From Paludibacter sp. (lineage in GTDB: Bacteria; Bacteroidota; Bacteroidia; Bacteroidales; Paludibacteraceae): a stretch of 64,000 nt of DNA. The notes under the pieces were generated by a model that searched no databases, had not been told where the DNA came from, and saw only the letters and a list, made by a program, of their open reading frames with translations. Both the position numbers and the translations under genes were made by a program. Numbering within the stretch: the first letter of the stretch is position 1; the number at the start of each line of letters is the position of its first letter. Location: the NCBI GenBank assembly GCA_029973975.1, contig JARKQF010000354.1:1-64000 (forward strand). Reading direction: 5' to 3'. Below, piece after piece: positions 33,987 to 42,544 of this stretch.

Positions 33987-35147
33987 ATGAGAAGTAAAAT
34001 TTCATACAATTTATTGTTTATCGTGTGTGCTGTTTTATCTTTACAATTATCGTGTGCTCATGCATCGCGGTTACAGAAAAAGGAGGCAGGTGTTGCATGG
34101 GGAAAAATAGAATCTTATTTTACTCCCCCCGCAGACTATATCAATAATTATGGAAATTTTCGTTCCCCGTTAAAATTTTATAATGGTGATACTGTGGCAA
34201 CCAGAGAAGACTGGTTGTTACGCAGAAAAGAAATAAAAGATACCTGGATGGGGTTGATGGGTATGTGGCCTCCGGTTCTGACTGACCAGAAGTTTGAAAT
34301 AATAGAAACGGTTGAGAAGGATACTTATCTGCAACATAAGGTACGTTTTTACTGGACTCCTAATGAACAAACAGAAGGTTATTTGCTGATACCCCGTAAC
34401 AAAGGGAAGAAGCCTGCTGTAATTACTGTGTTCTATGAGCCCGAAACTGCTGTGGGTATGGGAAACAAGCCAAATCGGGATTTTGCTTTGCAACTTACTA
34501 AAAGGGGATTCGTTACTTTGTCATTAGGTACTACCCGGACTTCATTGGAAAAAAACTATTCCATTTATTATCCCGGCAGGGAATATGCCAGTATACAGCC
34601 TTTGTCTGTGTTAGCCTATGCTGCTGCAAATGCATTGGAAGCATTGTCGAAAGTAAAGGAAGTCGATGCCGACCGTATTGGTATTGTCGGACATTCTTAT
34701 GGAGGTAAATGGTCTATGTTTGCTTCATGTCTGTATGATAAGTTTGCCTGTGCGGCTTGGATTGACCCTGGAATTGTTTTTGATGAAACCAAAGCGGGTG
34801 GGGTAAATTACTGGGAACCCTGGTACTTGGGTTATTATCCGCCACCATGGACAAACACATGGAGAAAAACAGGTATGATTGAGGATGCAAAAGGTTTATA
34901 TCCCTATTTGATGAATAACAATTACGATCTGCACGAGCTACATGCTCTGATGGCTCCGCGTCCTTTTCTTGTGTCCGGAGGTTCTTCCGATCCGGTGGAA
35001 AGATGGATTCCGTTGAACCATTCAATTGCTGTAAACCGATTGCTGGGCTACAAAAACCGGGTTGCCATGACCAACCGCCCCAAACATGAACCGAACCCGG
35101 AGTCAAATGAAATTGTATACTCGTTTTTTGAGTGTTTTCTTAAATAG
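33987..35147 (+). CDS. Secreted alpha/beta-hydrolase (acyl esterase or peptidase-like)
   Basis: 386 residues with an N-terminal signal, possibly a lipoprotein (LQLSCAHAS). An accessory N-terminal region leads into an alpha/beta-hydrolase fold: GYLLIPRNKGKKPAVITVF, nucleophile elbow GIVGHSYGG (Ser237), an acid candidate in GGSSDPVERW and a late His in KHEPNPES. It resembles acetylxylan-esterase or dienelactone-hydrolase-like proteins. Removal of an ester substituent from a carbohydrate is probable. It is 18 bp after the long oxidoreductase and ends the region-3 plus-strand unit. Confidence 0.8.
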   Translation: MRSKISYNLLFIVCAVLSLQLSCAHASRLQKKEAGVAWGKIESYFTPPADYINNYGNFRSPLKFYNGDTVATREDWLLRRKEIKDTWMGLMGMWPPVLTDQKFEIIETVEKDTYLQHKVRFYWTPNEQTEGYLLIPRNKGKKPAVITVFYEPETAVGMGNKPNRDFALQLTKRGFVTLSLGTTRTSLEKNYSIYYPGREYASIQPLSVLAYAAANALEALSKVKEVDADRIGIVGHSYGGKWSMFASCLYDKFACAAWIDPGIVFDETKAGGVNYWEPWYLGYYPPPWTNTWRKTGMIEDAKGLYPYLMNNNYDLHELHALMAPRPFLVSGGSSDPVERWIPLNHSIAVNRLLGYKNRVAMTNRPKHEPNPESNEIVYSFFECFLK

Positions 35148-35239
35148 TGATGGGTTGGAGTTTGATGATGTTAGCTATAAGTAATCAATTAGACGTTACA
35201 TAATCATCAATTTACAAGTATAAACGGTATTGTTAATTC

Positions 35240-35255
35240 ATTACATGCATGTAAT
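35240..35255. promoter_or_regulatory. 16-bp perfect palindrome upstream of the 1236-residue gene
   Basis: ATTACATGCATGTAAT is a perfect palindrome lying 55 bp upstream of the -7 element at 35311. That position suits an activator or repressor site. No protein can be assigned. Confidence 0.4.
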
Positions 35256-35290
35256 CGCTTTTTGAGGGTAAAAATACGCAATTAGGTGTT

Positions 35291-35318
35291 TTTGTTCGTG
35301 ACAATTAATCTATTTTTG
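35291..35318 (+). promoter_or_regulatory. Promoter of the LRR/esterase gene series
   Basis: An exact -7 element TATTTTTG (35311-35318) is preceded by TTTG (35291-35294) with a 16-bp gap, slightly short for the usual -33 spacing. It lies 23 bp before the ATG of the 1236-residue gene and follows a 194-bp gene-free interval. Confidence 0.5.
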
Positions 35319-35341
35319 CAACAAACACTTATTTTAATACC

Positions 35342-38300
35342 ATGAAAAAAAGCTTTGCAACAAAGTTAATAACCTTTGCAGGTATCCTTCTTATTCTATT
35401 TGTTCTCGTACTTGATTTACAAGCACAAAGACAAAAAAAAACTACACAGAAGAAAACAGCACAAACCGAATATTACGACCTGTATCAGCATGTTGGACAG
35501 TCTAATCAGCCGCAGCACAACCAACGGGCCGTGCTGGGTGATGTAATGGTTTATGGTGATGTATTTTCTGGTTCAACAACTTTTCAGCAACAAATTGAAA
35601 ATAATGGGTTTTCGGTCAGGAAGATTGAAAACAATGAAATTGACTTAATTAATACTGCTACTGCCCGAAACCTTATCATATCAGGGGAGAAAACCGTTCA
35701 TCCCAATGTACGTAAAAAAACAGATGACTTTGTAAAACAAGGTGGCAATGTCTTTATGGTTGGAACAAAAGCGTTTGATTATGCGCCTGTTCCCGTAAAT
35801 CCTGTTCCTATAGTCGACTTTGCCAATCAGCAATCTTATAGTGTTGTGAAGCAGGAGAGAAAGGAAAGAGCTTTGTCGCTTGACGAACCAACCATCCGGG
35901 TAGGTAAAGATGATATGGGTAATAATGCCCTGGAAATATTTACTGTCGTACGTGCGATGCCTGATTATATGGCTAAAATCTCCATTGCAGACAAAAAATC
36001 TGCAACCCGTTCGGTTATTACTTTTTCTGCCAAAGGTAATGCATATATGGATCTGCTGGCTCTTGAAATTGTGGATATGGATAATGTGAAATGGTTTGCT
36101 TTTGTTCCATTAAGTTATCAGTGGGAAAATTACGCGATATCCATGGCCGATTTTATTCCCGAAAACTGGAGTGATGCTCAAACGTCCTATCCACTATTAG
36201 ATCCCAATAAAGTTGAAACCTTGTATCTGGGTGTAAATTTGATGACTTTGTGGAAAGAGAAAGTGATGTACCTGGGTTTGAGTAATGTTGCTTTGGCCGA
36301 AAACAGTCAAACCTATTACACTCCTACTTCGGCTCTGAATGCATTAAGATTACCTTTTTCTGAAATTGACATCACGATTCCCGACTGGACATTCAATCCG
36401 ATGGGGCAGGCAAAAGCATTGCAGGGTAGTCACACGCTCGTACGCAAGGAAACTTATCCGTTTGGACAGACACAGGTTGTAAATGAACCCAATGTCTATA
36501 CAATTCCACGATCCCTTGTAATTCATAAGGGAGTTTCAACCGGTACAGACACTAAGAAAGAATTTGATTTCAGAGATGAGAGAGAAAAGCGTATCATAAC
36601 GTTGTTTGAAACGGGTAATTCTTATCCAGCCTTACAGATAGCACGACTGGAAATTCCAACAGGAGGTATGTATGCAGGTTCTACGCAGACACTTTTCGGT
36701 ATTCAACCAACTTCATTTGTGAATAATCAGATTTATGTCAAATCTTTGACAGACGCCCTCATGTTTGTAAATACTAAGCCTGTTGTTGCGGCTGTAATGA
36801 TTAATACCTCTTCTTCAACATCCGCGGGTACAATGGTTACGCCCAAATTGAAAGTAACATTGAAGAATCCGTTAAGTCAATCGGTAAGTGGTCAATTGCG
36901 GGTAGATATCGCACAGGGTTCCATCGTCAAAGAAATACCGGTTGCCATAGGTGCTCAAAAAAACACGGCAGTGGAAGTGCTACTTCCGGAAGTTCCCGTT
37001 GACTTCCCAATGAGCAAATTTAACTGGAATGTTACTTTTAATAGTGGCAGTCAGCAAGATTATTTTGAAGATAAGGTAGATATCGAAAGGTCGATGTTAG
37101 TAGCCTTCAGACATTTAATCAATGCTCAAAATCATTTTCCCGATGGCAGATACAGTAATCACTATTTCGGAGATGCATACGGTGTAAGGGCTATGTTTGC
37201 TTTTTTGGAGTATGTTAAAAAAAATCCGGATTGTTTACAACGAAACACAGATATTTGGCAGTCTATTTCATTACAGGATATTGAAAATAGTGCTTATCGT
37301 TTTTATGATATGCTCGTTGAGCGACAATTAGAAAACGGGGCGCTTCCCATGGGATATGAAGAACATGCAAGAGGTTATAATGTCGCGGATGGCGGACAAA
37401 TTGTGCTTTCGATTGCTCAATCATTGCGCTATATTGAAGACGAAGCTAAAAAAAACAGTTATCTGAACCTGATTTATAAATTTGCTGACTGGACTGAAAC
37501 TTATTACATTGATAGTGCCAGGTCGGAAGAGGTTAAGAGATTATATCCGGAAGAATATCTCAAGGGAAATGGAACTGTCGGTCATTATGGGTTGAAACAA
37601 AGTGGTTCAAAACAAATTATTTACGGACCTTCGTGGGTGGGTTCATGTATTTTACCTGTACATGTCTACCTTGCCTGCTGGAATAAGCGCCAGGATGACA
37701 CTAAACAGAGAAGCTATGAATCAATTGCTGCCAGAAATATAGATTTCTACATCAATTCCATGTCGGCAAGAGGCTATTATCAGGCAGAAGCATTGTTCTG
37801 GACCTATGTGTCGGTACAGGACCCGGTATTGAAAAATACAATGAAAAAATCGCTTGATGAGACACTGATACCGTATTTGACAAGAGGAACTGAGAATGAT
37901 ATGTTCGGTGTGGGAGGAAGAAATACCCTGTATGCATTGTCGATGATGTATTATCGACGATTCGTAAATGAACAGTCCAGTCTTCGGGCTACGCAGTTGA
38001 AATATCTCTGGACATTTGCTTCTGAAAGTTCATGTAACGGGATGGGACGTATTTCTGAAGCTTTGCCGAAACCTGGGCATGGGGAGTCGCTGGCTGCAAC
38101 AAAATATGCTGCATTAAGTGCTCTCTGGTGCATGGAATTGCTGGAACCCGCATCAACATTATTTAAAGGTCTTATCGTTGAAGAAGAAAAGCCTTCTGTG
38201 TCATTAACAACTGATAAAACTGCCGGGAGCACAATATCATTGTCAATCAGGGCTTCCAATAATCAGCCGGAAAATGAAGACAAAGTATGGATTGATTTGA

Positions 38301-39052
38301 ACAACGATAAAAAAAAAACTCCTGACGAGAAAGTAGTAACTTTTGGTGAAAAGGTTTCATATACCATTTCATCTCCGGAGATTGGAATTTACGGACCGGT
38401 ATGGACACTGGATTGTTCTGATAACGAGTTGACAAAGTTAAATGTGCAGGGAGCTGCAAAAACATTGAATCAATTATCCTGCTATAAAAACAAGTTAGAT
38501 ACTCTTGACATCAGCAATTGCTCAATCTTATCTTCTGTGTCATGTCAGAATAACCTTTTGAAATTGATAGTTACCGGAAATAATCAAAATCTCTCCAGTC
38601 TGAATATGTATAGCAATAGAGTAGGGGTAGATGATATGCGAGAATTAATGTTAGGTTTGCCTGACAGGACAAACACAGCCCCAGGTAAATTGACATTGTA
38701 CTATTCTATGAATAGCCTGTCACAACCGAATCAAAATCAATTTACTCAGGATCATGCCGATATTGCAGTAGAAAAAAACTGGAAAACTTATGTTGCTATT
38801 CCTGGTGGCACTGAATTTAATGGACCATATTATACAACGTCTAATGTTAAATTGGTTATGCCACTTAATTTAAGAATATATAGCTTGAACAGAGAATTAA
38901 TTGTTGAAACAGATTCTATTCAGCAGTTTTCAATCTATGATATGGAGGGGCAATTAATGATCAGACAGAATGGCAGTGGAAAATTTATGCTGCCTGTTGG
39001 TATGTATGTAGTACAAACAAATGAATATAATACTAAAATTACACACAAATGA
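35342..39052 (+). CDS. Large secreted protein: toroid-like domain, LRR module and T9SS tail; function unknown
   Basis: 1236 residues with a signal peptide (KLITFAGILLILFVLVLDLQ). Residues ~50-140 resemble a class-I-amidotransferase-like fold (LGDVMVYGDVFSG, FVKQGGNVFMVG). Residues ~140-570 are beta-rich. Residues ~580-940 are helical with repeated hairpins (NHYFGDAYGVRAMFAFLEY, YEEHARGYNVADGGQIVLS, GPSWVGSCILPVHVYL), suggesting an alpha/alpha toroid as in polysaccharide lyases and some glycosidases. Residues ~946-1156 carry the WIDLN...DEKV / IYGPVW / LRR module shared with the next four genes. The C-terminus is a T9SS tail (FSIYDMEGQLMIRQ). I do not recognise the family. It starts the region-4 operon and overlaps the next gene by 4 bp. 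Confidence 0.8.
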   Translation: MKKSFATKLITFAGILLILFVLVLDLQAQRQKKTTQKKTAQTEYYDLYQHVGQSNQPQHNQRAVLGDVMVYGDVFSGSTTFQQQIENNGFSVRKIENNEIDLINTATARNLIISGEKTVHPNVRKKTDDFVKQGGNVFMVGTKAFDYAPVPVNPVPIVDFANQQSYSVVKQERKERALSLDEPTIRVGKDDMGNNALEIFTVVRAMPDYMAKISIADKKSATRSVITFSAKGNAYMDLLALEIVDMDNVKWFAFVPLSYQWENYAISMADFIPENWSDAQTSYPLLDPNKVETLYLGVNLMTLWKEKVMYLGLSNVALAENSQTYYTPTSALNALRLPFSEIDITIPDWTFNPMGQAKALQGSHTLVRKETYPFGQTQVVNEPNVYTIPRSLVIHKGVSTGTDTKKEFDFRDEREKRIITLFETGNSYPALQIARLEIPTGGMYAGSTQTLFGIQPTSFVNNQIYVKSLTDALMFVNTKPVVAAVMINTSSSTSAGTMVTPKLKVTLKNPLSQSVSGQLRVDIAQGSIVKEIPVAIGAQKNTAVEVLLPEVPVDFPMSKFNWNVTFNSGSQQDYFEDKVDIERSMLVAFRHLINAQNHFPDGRYSNHYFGDAYGVRAMFAFLEYVKKNPDCLQRNTDIWQSISLQDIENSAYRFYDMLVERQLENGALPMGYEEHARGYNVADGGQIVLSIAQSLRYIEDEAKKNSYLNLIYKFADWTETYYIDSARSEEVKRLYPEEYLKGNGTVGHYGLKQSGSKQIIYGPSWVGSCILPVHVYLACWNKRQDDTKQRSYESIAARNIDFYINSMSARGYYQAEALFWTYVSVQDPVLKNTMKKSLDETLIPYLTRGTENDMFGVGGRNTLYALSMMYYRRFVNEQSSLRATQLKYLWTFASESSCNGMGRISEALPKPGHGESLAATKYAALSALWCMELLEPASTLFKGLIVEEEKPSVSLTTDKTAGSTISLSIRASNNQPENEDKVWIDLNNDKKKTPDEKVVTFGEKVSYTISSPEIGIYGPVWTLDCSDNELTKLNVQGAAKTLNQLSCYKNKLDTLDISNCSILSSVSCQNNLLKLIVTGNNQNLSSLNMYSNRVGVDDMRELMLGLPDRTNTAPGKLTLYYSMNSLSQPNQNQFTQDHADIAVEKNWKTYVAIPGGTEFNGPYYTTSNVKLVMPLNLRIYSLNRELIVETDSIQQFSIYDMEGQLMIRQNGSGKFMLPVGMYVVQTNEYNTKITHK

Positions 39053-39726
39053 AAAAAACTATTCTTATCGCGCTTATCGCATTTATTACTACTAATATCT
39101 GGGCGCAAGAACCAGTAATCAAGTTGATAACAGAAAAAAAAACAGGTGAAAACCTGTCGTTGAAAATTAAAGTAAGCAAACCTGAATTTCAGAGTAAGGT
39201 GTGGATTGATTTAAATGGAAATAATATACAAGATCAGGGTGAGCAGGTAACTGTTTTTGATGAATCGGTAAATTATACTGTACAGGCTAAAGAAATAAAT
39301 ATTTACGGTCCGGTTTGGGTGTTGGGATGTATTCAAAATAATATCTCACGCATTGATATCAGTAGAAATACACAGTATTTAAGTCAATTGTATTGTGGAT
39401 ATAATCTGATAAATGAGCTCGACCTTAGTGCAAATCAAAAACTCTCCTTGTTGAGTTGCTTCAATAATAGGTTGAAATTTATTAAGTTAAGTGATAGTCC
39501 GAAGTTGAAAACCATCAATGTCAGTGGCAATTGTATTGATGAAAATAACATGCTCGAGATTGTTACTTCTCTGAAGACGCATGATAAAAACAAACCGGGA
39601 GAAATAATTATAACCAACAGCAATAAAAAAGAGCAAAATGTTATTACAGACCAGATGGTGCAGGTGCTGAAAGAAAAAGGATGGAAAGTTTACAAGCTTG
39701 TTAAAAACAAGAAAGAAGTAATGTAG
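39049..39726 (+). CDS. Secreted LRR-module protein without T9SS tail (cassette 1, gene a)
   Basis: 225 residues: signal peptide (MKKTILIALIAFITTNIWAQ) and one copy of the module only. The module has a calcium-loop-like segment (VWIDLNGNNIQDQGEQVTVF), IYGPVWVLGC, then three to four LRR strands (LSQLYCGYNLINELDLS, LSLLSCFNNRLKF) and a closing EKGWKVYK. It ends without the sorting domain of its paralogue at 41583, and no tail remnant is visible in any frame after the stop. It is therefore predicted to be periplasmic. Its ATG overlaps the stop of the preceding gene. Confidence 0.75.
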   Translation: MKKTILIALIAFITTNIWAQEPVIKLITEKKTGENLSLKIKVSKPEFQSKVWIDLNGNNIQDQGEQVTVFDESVNYTVQAKEINIYGPVWVLGCIQNNISRIDISRNTQYLSQLYCGYNLINELDLSANQKLSLLSCFNNRLKFIKLSDSPKLKTINVSGNCIDENNMLEIVTSLKTHDKNKPGEIIITNSNKKEQNVITDQMVQVLKEKGWKVYKLVKNKKEVM

Positions 39727-39781
39727 GAAACGCATAAGTGTTTAAAAACAAATAAGTGTTTTAATTTTTGATATTTTAGAT

Positions 39782-41527
39782 ATGAAAAGCAAAATAATAT
39801 ACCTGTTTTTTCTTTTACTGATTTCATCTGTTATTCATGCTCAGGATACAGAACCATATATTTCAATCAGATCAAATAAAAAAATAGGAGAAACCTTGTC
39901 GTTAAGTATGAAAGCCTCCAATGCAACCAATGAACAGTTGATTTGGATTGATTTGAATGGTAATGGTCAGAAAGATGATGGTGAGCAAGTTACAAGTTTT
40001 GGTGTGAGTACCCCCTATGTAAAGAATGCCGATGAAATCCGTATTTATGGTCCTGTATGGACTTTTAGTGTAGCATACCAGCAACTGACACATTTAGAGT
40101 TAAGTCCCAATCATCCCAATTTAAATCAAATGTGGTGTTCTTATAACTCAATAGGGGAAATAGACCTGAGTGATAATCTCAATTTATCTTATTTGTCTTG
40201 CCAGTCTAACGACTTAAAAAGGTTGGTTTTCAACCCGGGTTCAAAGATAAAAACAATTAGTTGCAGGGAAAATGAACTTGGAAGTGATGCGGTAACTGAA
40301 TTAATCAATTCTTTACCCACGAAAAATCAAGGTGATGGAGCGGAAATAATTGCAGTTGATATTGCCGCTAAATCAGAGCGAAATATTGTAAACCGAGAGC
40401 ATGTTAATCTGGCAAATGCTAAAAACTGGGCTTTAATCAATTACAATAAAGGAGCTCCGGAGCCCTATAACCCAACCGATATCACGAAAGAAGTTTTACG
40501 GGAAGGTTTATATACCTATTTCGGATGGGGTAAAACTTATCCTCAAAATAATATCACTGATCAGGAAGTAACAATACTGAGTAAAACCCAAACAGAGGCA
40601 TACGAATATTGGCATATCAAATATTTAGTTGATGTGGTGGGGGATGTCAAAGAATACTCATATGGTTATTTGCTGTTGCCGGCGAACAGAGGGAGTAAAC
40701 CTCTGCCATTGGTTTTAGCATTACATCCTACGGGTGCAGGACTTGGAAAGGACAGAGTAATGGGGATTTATGAATCAGAAGCTGTTGATGTTGCAGAAGA
40801 GAAAAAACGAATTGCCAGTCAATATGCCCACGAATTGGGGCTTAAAGGTGATTTTATAGTCTTTGCGCCAGACAGAGCAGGCTATGGTGAAAGAAGACTA
40901 TTGGATGAAAGCATTGATTATTCAGAACAAATGACCGAATATCAAAATTACTTACGTACTTTCCGCCCCGGTTGGAGGCTAACTTCCGGTAAAAATGTAT
41001 GGGATATACAACGGGCTCTCGATTTTTTGTTGGAATATGACTTTGTAGACCGGGGGAAAGTGGGTGCAATTGGGTATTCTCTTGGAGCTGCTGATGCGCT
41101 TATGTCGATAGCTTGCGATGACAGGATTAAAACAGCTGTGGTTAATTCAGGTTCCAATTTACATTACAGAGAAGACTTATGGAATCAGGATCAGACATTG
41201 CGGTCATTTCTTAGCAATGCCAGCTCTCAGAATTTGGGAGAAATTGTCAATTTAATGGTCATGCTCACTGCTGGAAAATCGATGGTTTACCTGTGGTCGA
41301 CAGCTGATCCCTATGATGCTGGCGGCCCTCATTTTTTGGAAGGTTTCCGCAATATTTATAATGTCATTAACCTAAAGTGGAGGCAATATGGTGTTACAGA
41401 TCTGTCTCTTTACATGCATTCGCAGGGCCATGATTTTCCTGCAGAGGCAAGAGCACACGCGTATCAGTGGCTGAAAGATAAATTGTATGGATCAGGCTTG
41501 GTCGATCCTTCAACTGTTGAGGATTAG
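39782..41527 (+). CDS. LRR-module alpha/beta-hydrolase esterase without T9SS tail (cassette 1, gene b)
   Basis: 581 residues: signal peptide (MKSKIIYLFFLLLISSVIHA), LRR module (~22-230; WIDLNGNGQKDDGEQVTSFG, IYGPVWTFSVAY, SYLSCQSNDLKRLVF), then an alpha/beta-hydrolase (~235-575). The hydrolase has GYLLLPANRG, ALHPTGAG, FAPDRAGYGERR, nucleophile elbow GYSLGAAD (Ser433) and HSQGHDFP (His550), like acyl or acetylxylan esterases. It ends right after the hydrolase, while the close paralogue at 42545 continues into a T9SS tail. A periplasmic deacylase is predicted. It lies 55 bp after gene a. Confidence 0.85.
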   Translation: MKSKIIYLFFLLLISSVIHAQDTEPYISIRSNKKIGETLSLSMKASNATNEQLIWIDLNGNGQKDDGEQVTSFGVSTPYVKNADEIRIYGPVWTFSVAYQQLTHLELSPNHPNLNQMWCSYNSIGEIDLSDNLNLSYLSCQSNDLKRLVFNPGSKIKTISCRENELGSDAVTELINSLPTKNQGDGAEIIAVDIAAKSERNIVNREHVNLANAKNWALINYNKGAPEPYNPTDITKEVLREGLYTYFGWGKTYPQNNITDQEVTILSKTQTEAYEYWHIKYLVDVVGDVKEYSYGYLLLPANRGSKPLPLVLALHPTGAGLGKDRVMGIYESEAVDVAEEKKRIASQYAHELGLKGDFIVFAPDRAGYGERRLLDESIDYSEQMTEYQNYLRTFRPGWRLTSGKNVWDIQRALDFLLEYDFVDRGKVGAIGYSLGAADALMSIACDDRIKTAVVNSGSNLHYREDLWNQDQTLRSFLSNASSQNLGEIVNLMVMLTAGKSMVYLWSTADPYDAGGPHFLEGFRNIYNVINLKWRQYGVTDLSLYMHSQGHDFPAEARAHAYQWLKDKLYGSGLVDPSTVED

Positions 41528-41582
41528 ACGGTAAATAATTTGTGACAATATACAAAAAATTAACAATGTAAATACTAAGAAA

Positions 41583-42491
41583 ATGAAGAAAAAAATCACA
41601 CTTATTTTGACACTCTTTTTGACCATAAACATTTTGTTGGGTCAGGACGGTCCTGCTATTGTTTTTGAAACTTCAAAAGCAAGTGTTTCTCTTTCAATTA
41701 AAGTCAGCAAAACTGAATATGAGGACCAGGTTTGGATTGATTTGAATGGAAATGGTGACCAAGATGCAGGTGAAAAAGTGACAACGTTCAATGCACAGGT
41801 TGTATATCCACTTGAATCTTCAACCGTACGAATTTTTGGTCCCATCTGGACATTCAATTGTGTGAGTAATGAAATCACCAGTTTGGATGTTAGTGGTGCC
41901 GCTGGTACTTTAAATGTGCTTTCCTGTGGTTCGAATTTGCTTACTAGCTTAGATCTCAGTACTTGTGAAAAGCTGGCAACGGTAGCTTGCGAAAAAAACT
42001 TGCTTACCAGTATTATCCCGAGTAGTTATCTTACCTCAGTTAATATGTACAGTAACCGCCTGGATGAAGTTGCTATGACAGAGTTCGTAAATGGTTTGCA
42101 GGACAGGACAGGTAAAACAGCAGGTTCATTAACCTTGTATTATGGTGTATCCTCGGTTTCTCAACCCAATCAGAACTTTTTCACGCAGGCTCATGCTGAT
42201 ATTGTTTCACCAAAGAACTGGATAACCTATGTTGCTTCTCCATCCAAAACAGTGTTTACAGGACCTTACTCACAACTGGCAAGTATAGGGAATGTGGCAA
42301 ATGACGATGGACTGAAGATTATCCCGGAAGAAAACGGTATTCTTGTTGAAACTGAAAAACCAATGTCGGTTTCTGTGCATAATCTGACAGGTCAATTGTT
42401 GTATTCATCTCTGATCGTAAACGGTCAGTTGTTTATTCCATTGAAAAAGAGCATCTATATTGTAAACAATAAGAAAGTAACTCTAATTTAA
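41583..42491 (+). CDS. Secreted LRR-module protein with T9SS tail (cassette 2, gene a)
   Basis: 302 residues: signal peptide (MKKKITLILTLFLTINILLG), module ~24-225 (VWIDLNGNGDQDAGEKVTTF, IFGPIWTFNC, LNVLSCGSNLLTSLDLS, ending SPKNWITYV), then a T9SS-type tail (VSVHNLTGQLLYSS, then SIYIVNNKKVTL). It is the tailed paralogue of the 39049 gene and most like the module of the 1236-residue protein (both have LTLYYxxxSxSQPNQN). A surface binding role is inferred; no catalytic domain is present. Confidence 0.75.
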   Translation: MKKKITLILTLFLTINILLGQDGPAIVFETSKASVSLSIKVSKTEYEDQVWIDLNGNGDQDAGEKVTTFNAQVVYPLESSTVRIFGPIWTFNCVSNEITSLDVSGAAGTLNVLSCGSNLLTSLDLSTCEKLATVACEKNLLTSIIPSSYLTSVNMYSNRLDEVAMTEFVNGLQDRTGKTAGSLTLYYGVSSVSQPNQNFFTQAHADIVSPKNWITYVASPSKTVFTGPYSQLASIGNVANDDGLKIIPEENGILVETEKPMSVSVHNLTGQLLYSSLIVNGQLFIPLKKSIYIVNNKKVTLI

Positions 42492-42544
42492 ACTGTTCAT
42501 TTATAGATGTTTTTGCTTTAAAATAATTATATGAATTTTTTATA

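Noticed and set aside
39049-41527. Frameshift loss of T9SS tails in cassette 1
   Set aside because: The sequence after both stops was read in all three plus frames and holds no tail-like residues, so the tails are absent and not merely out of frame.
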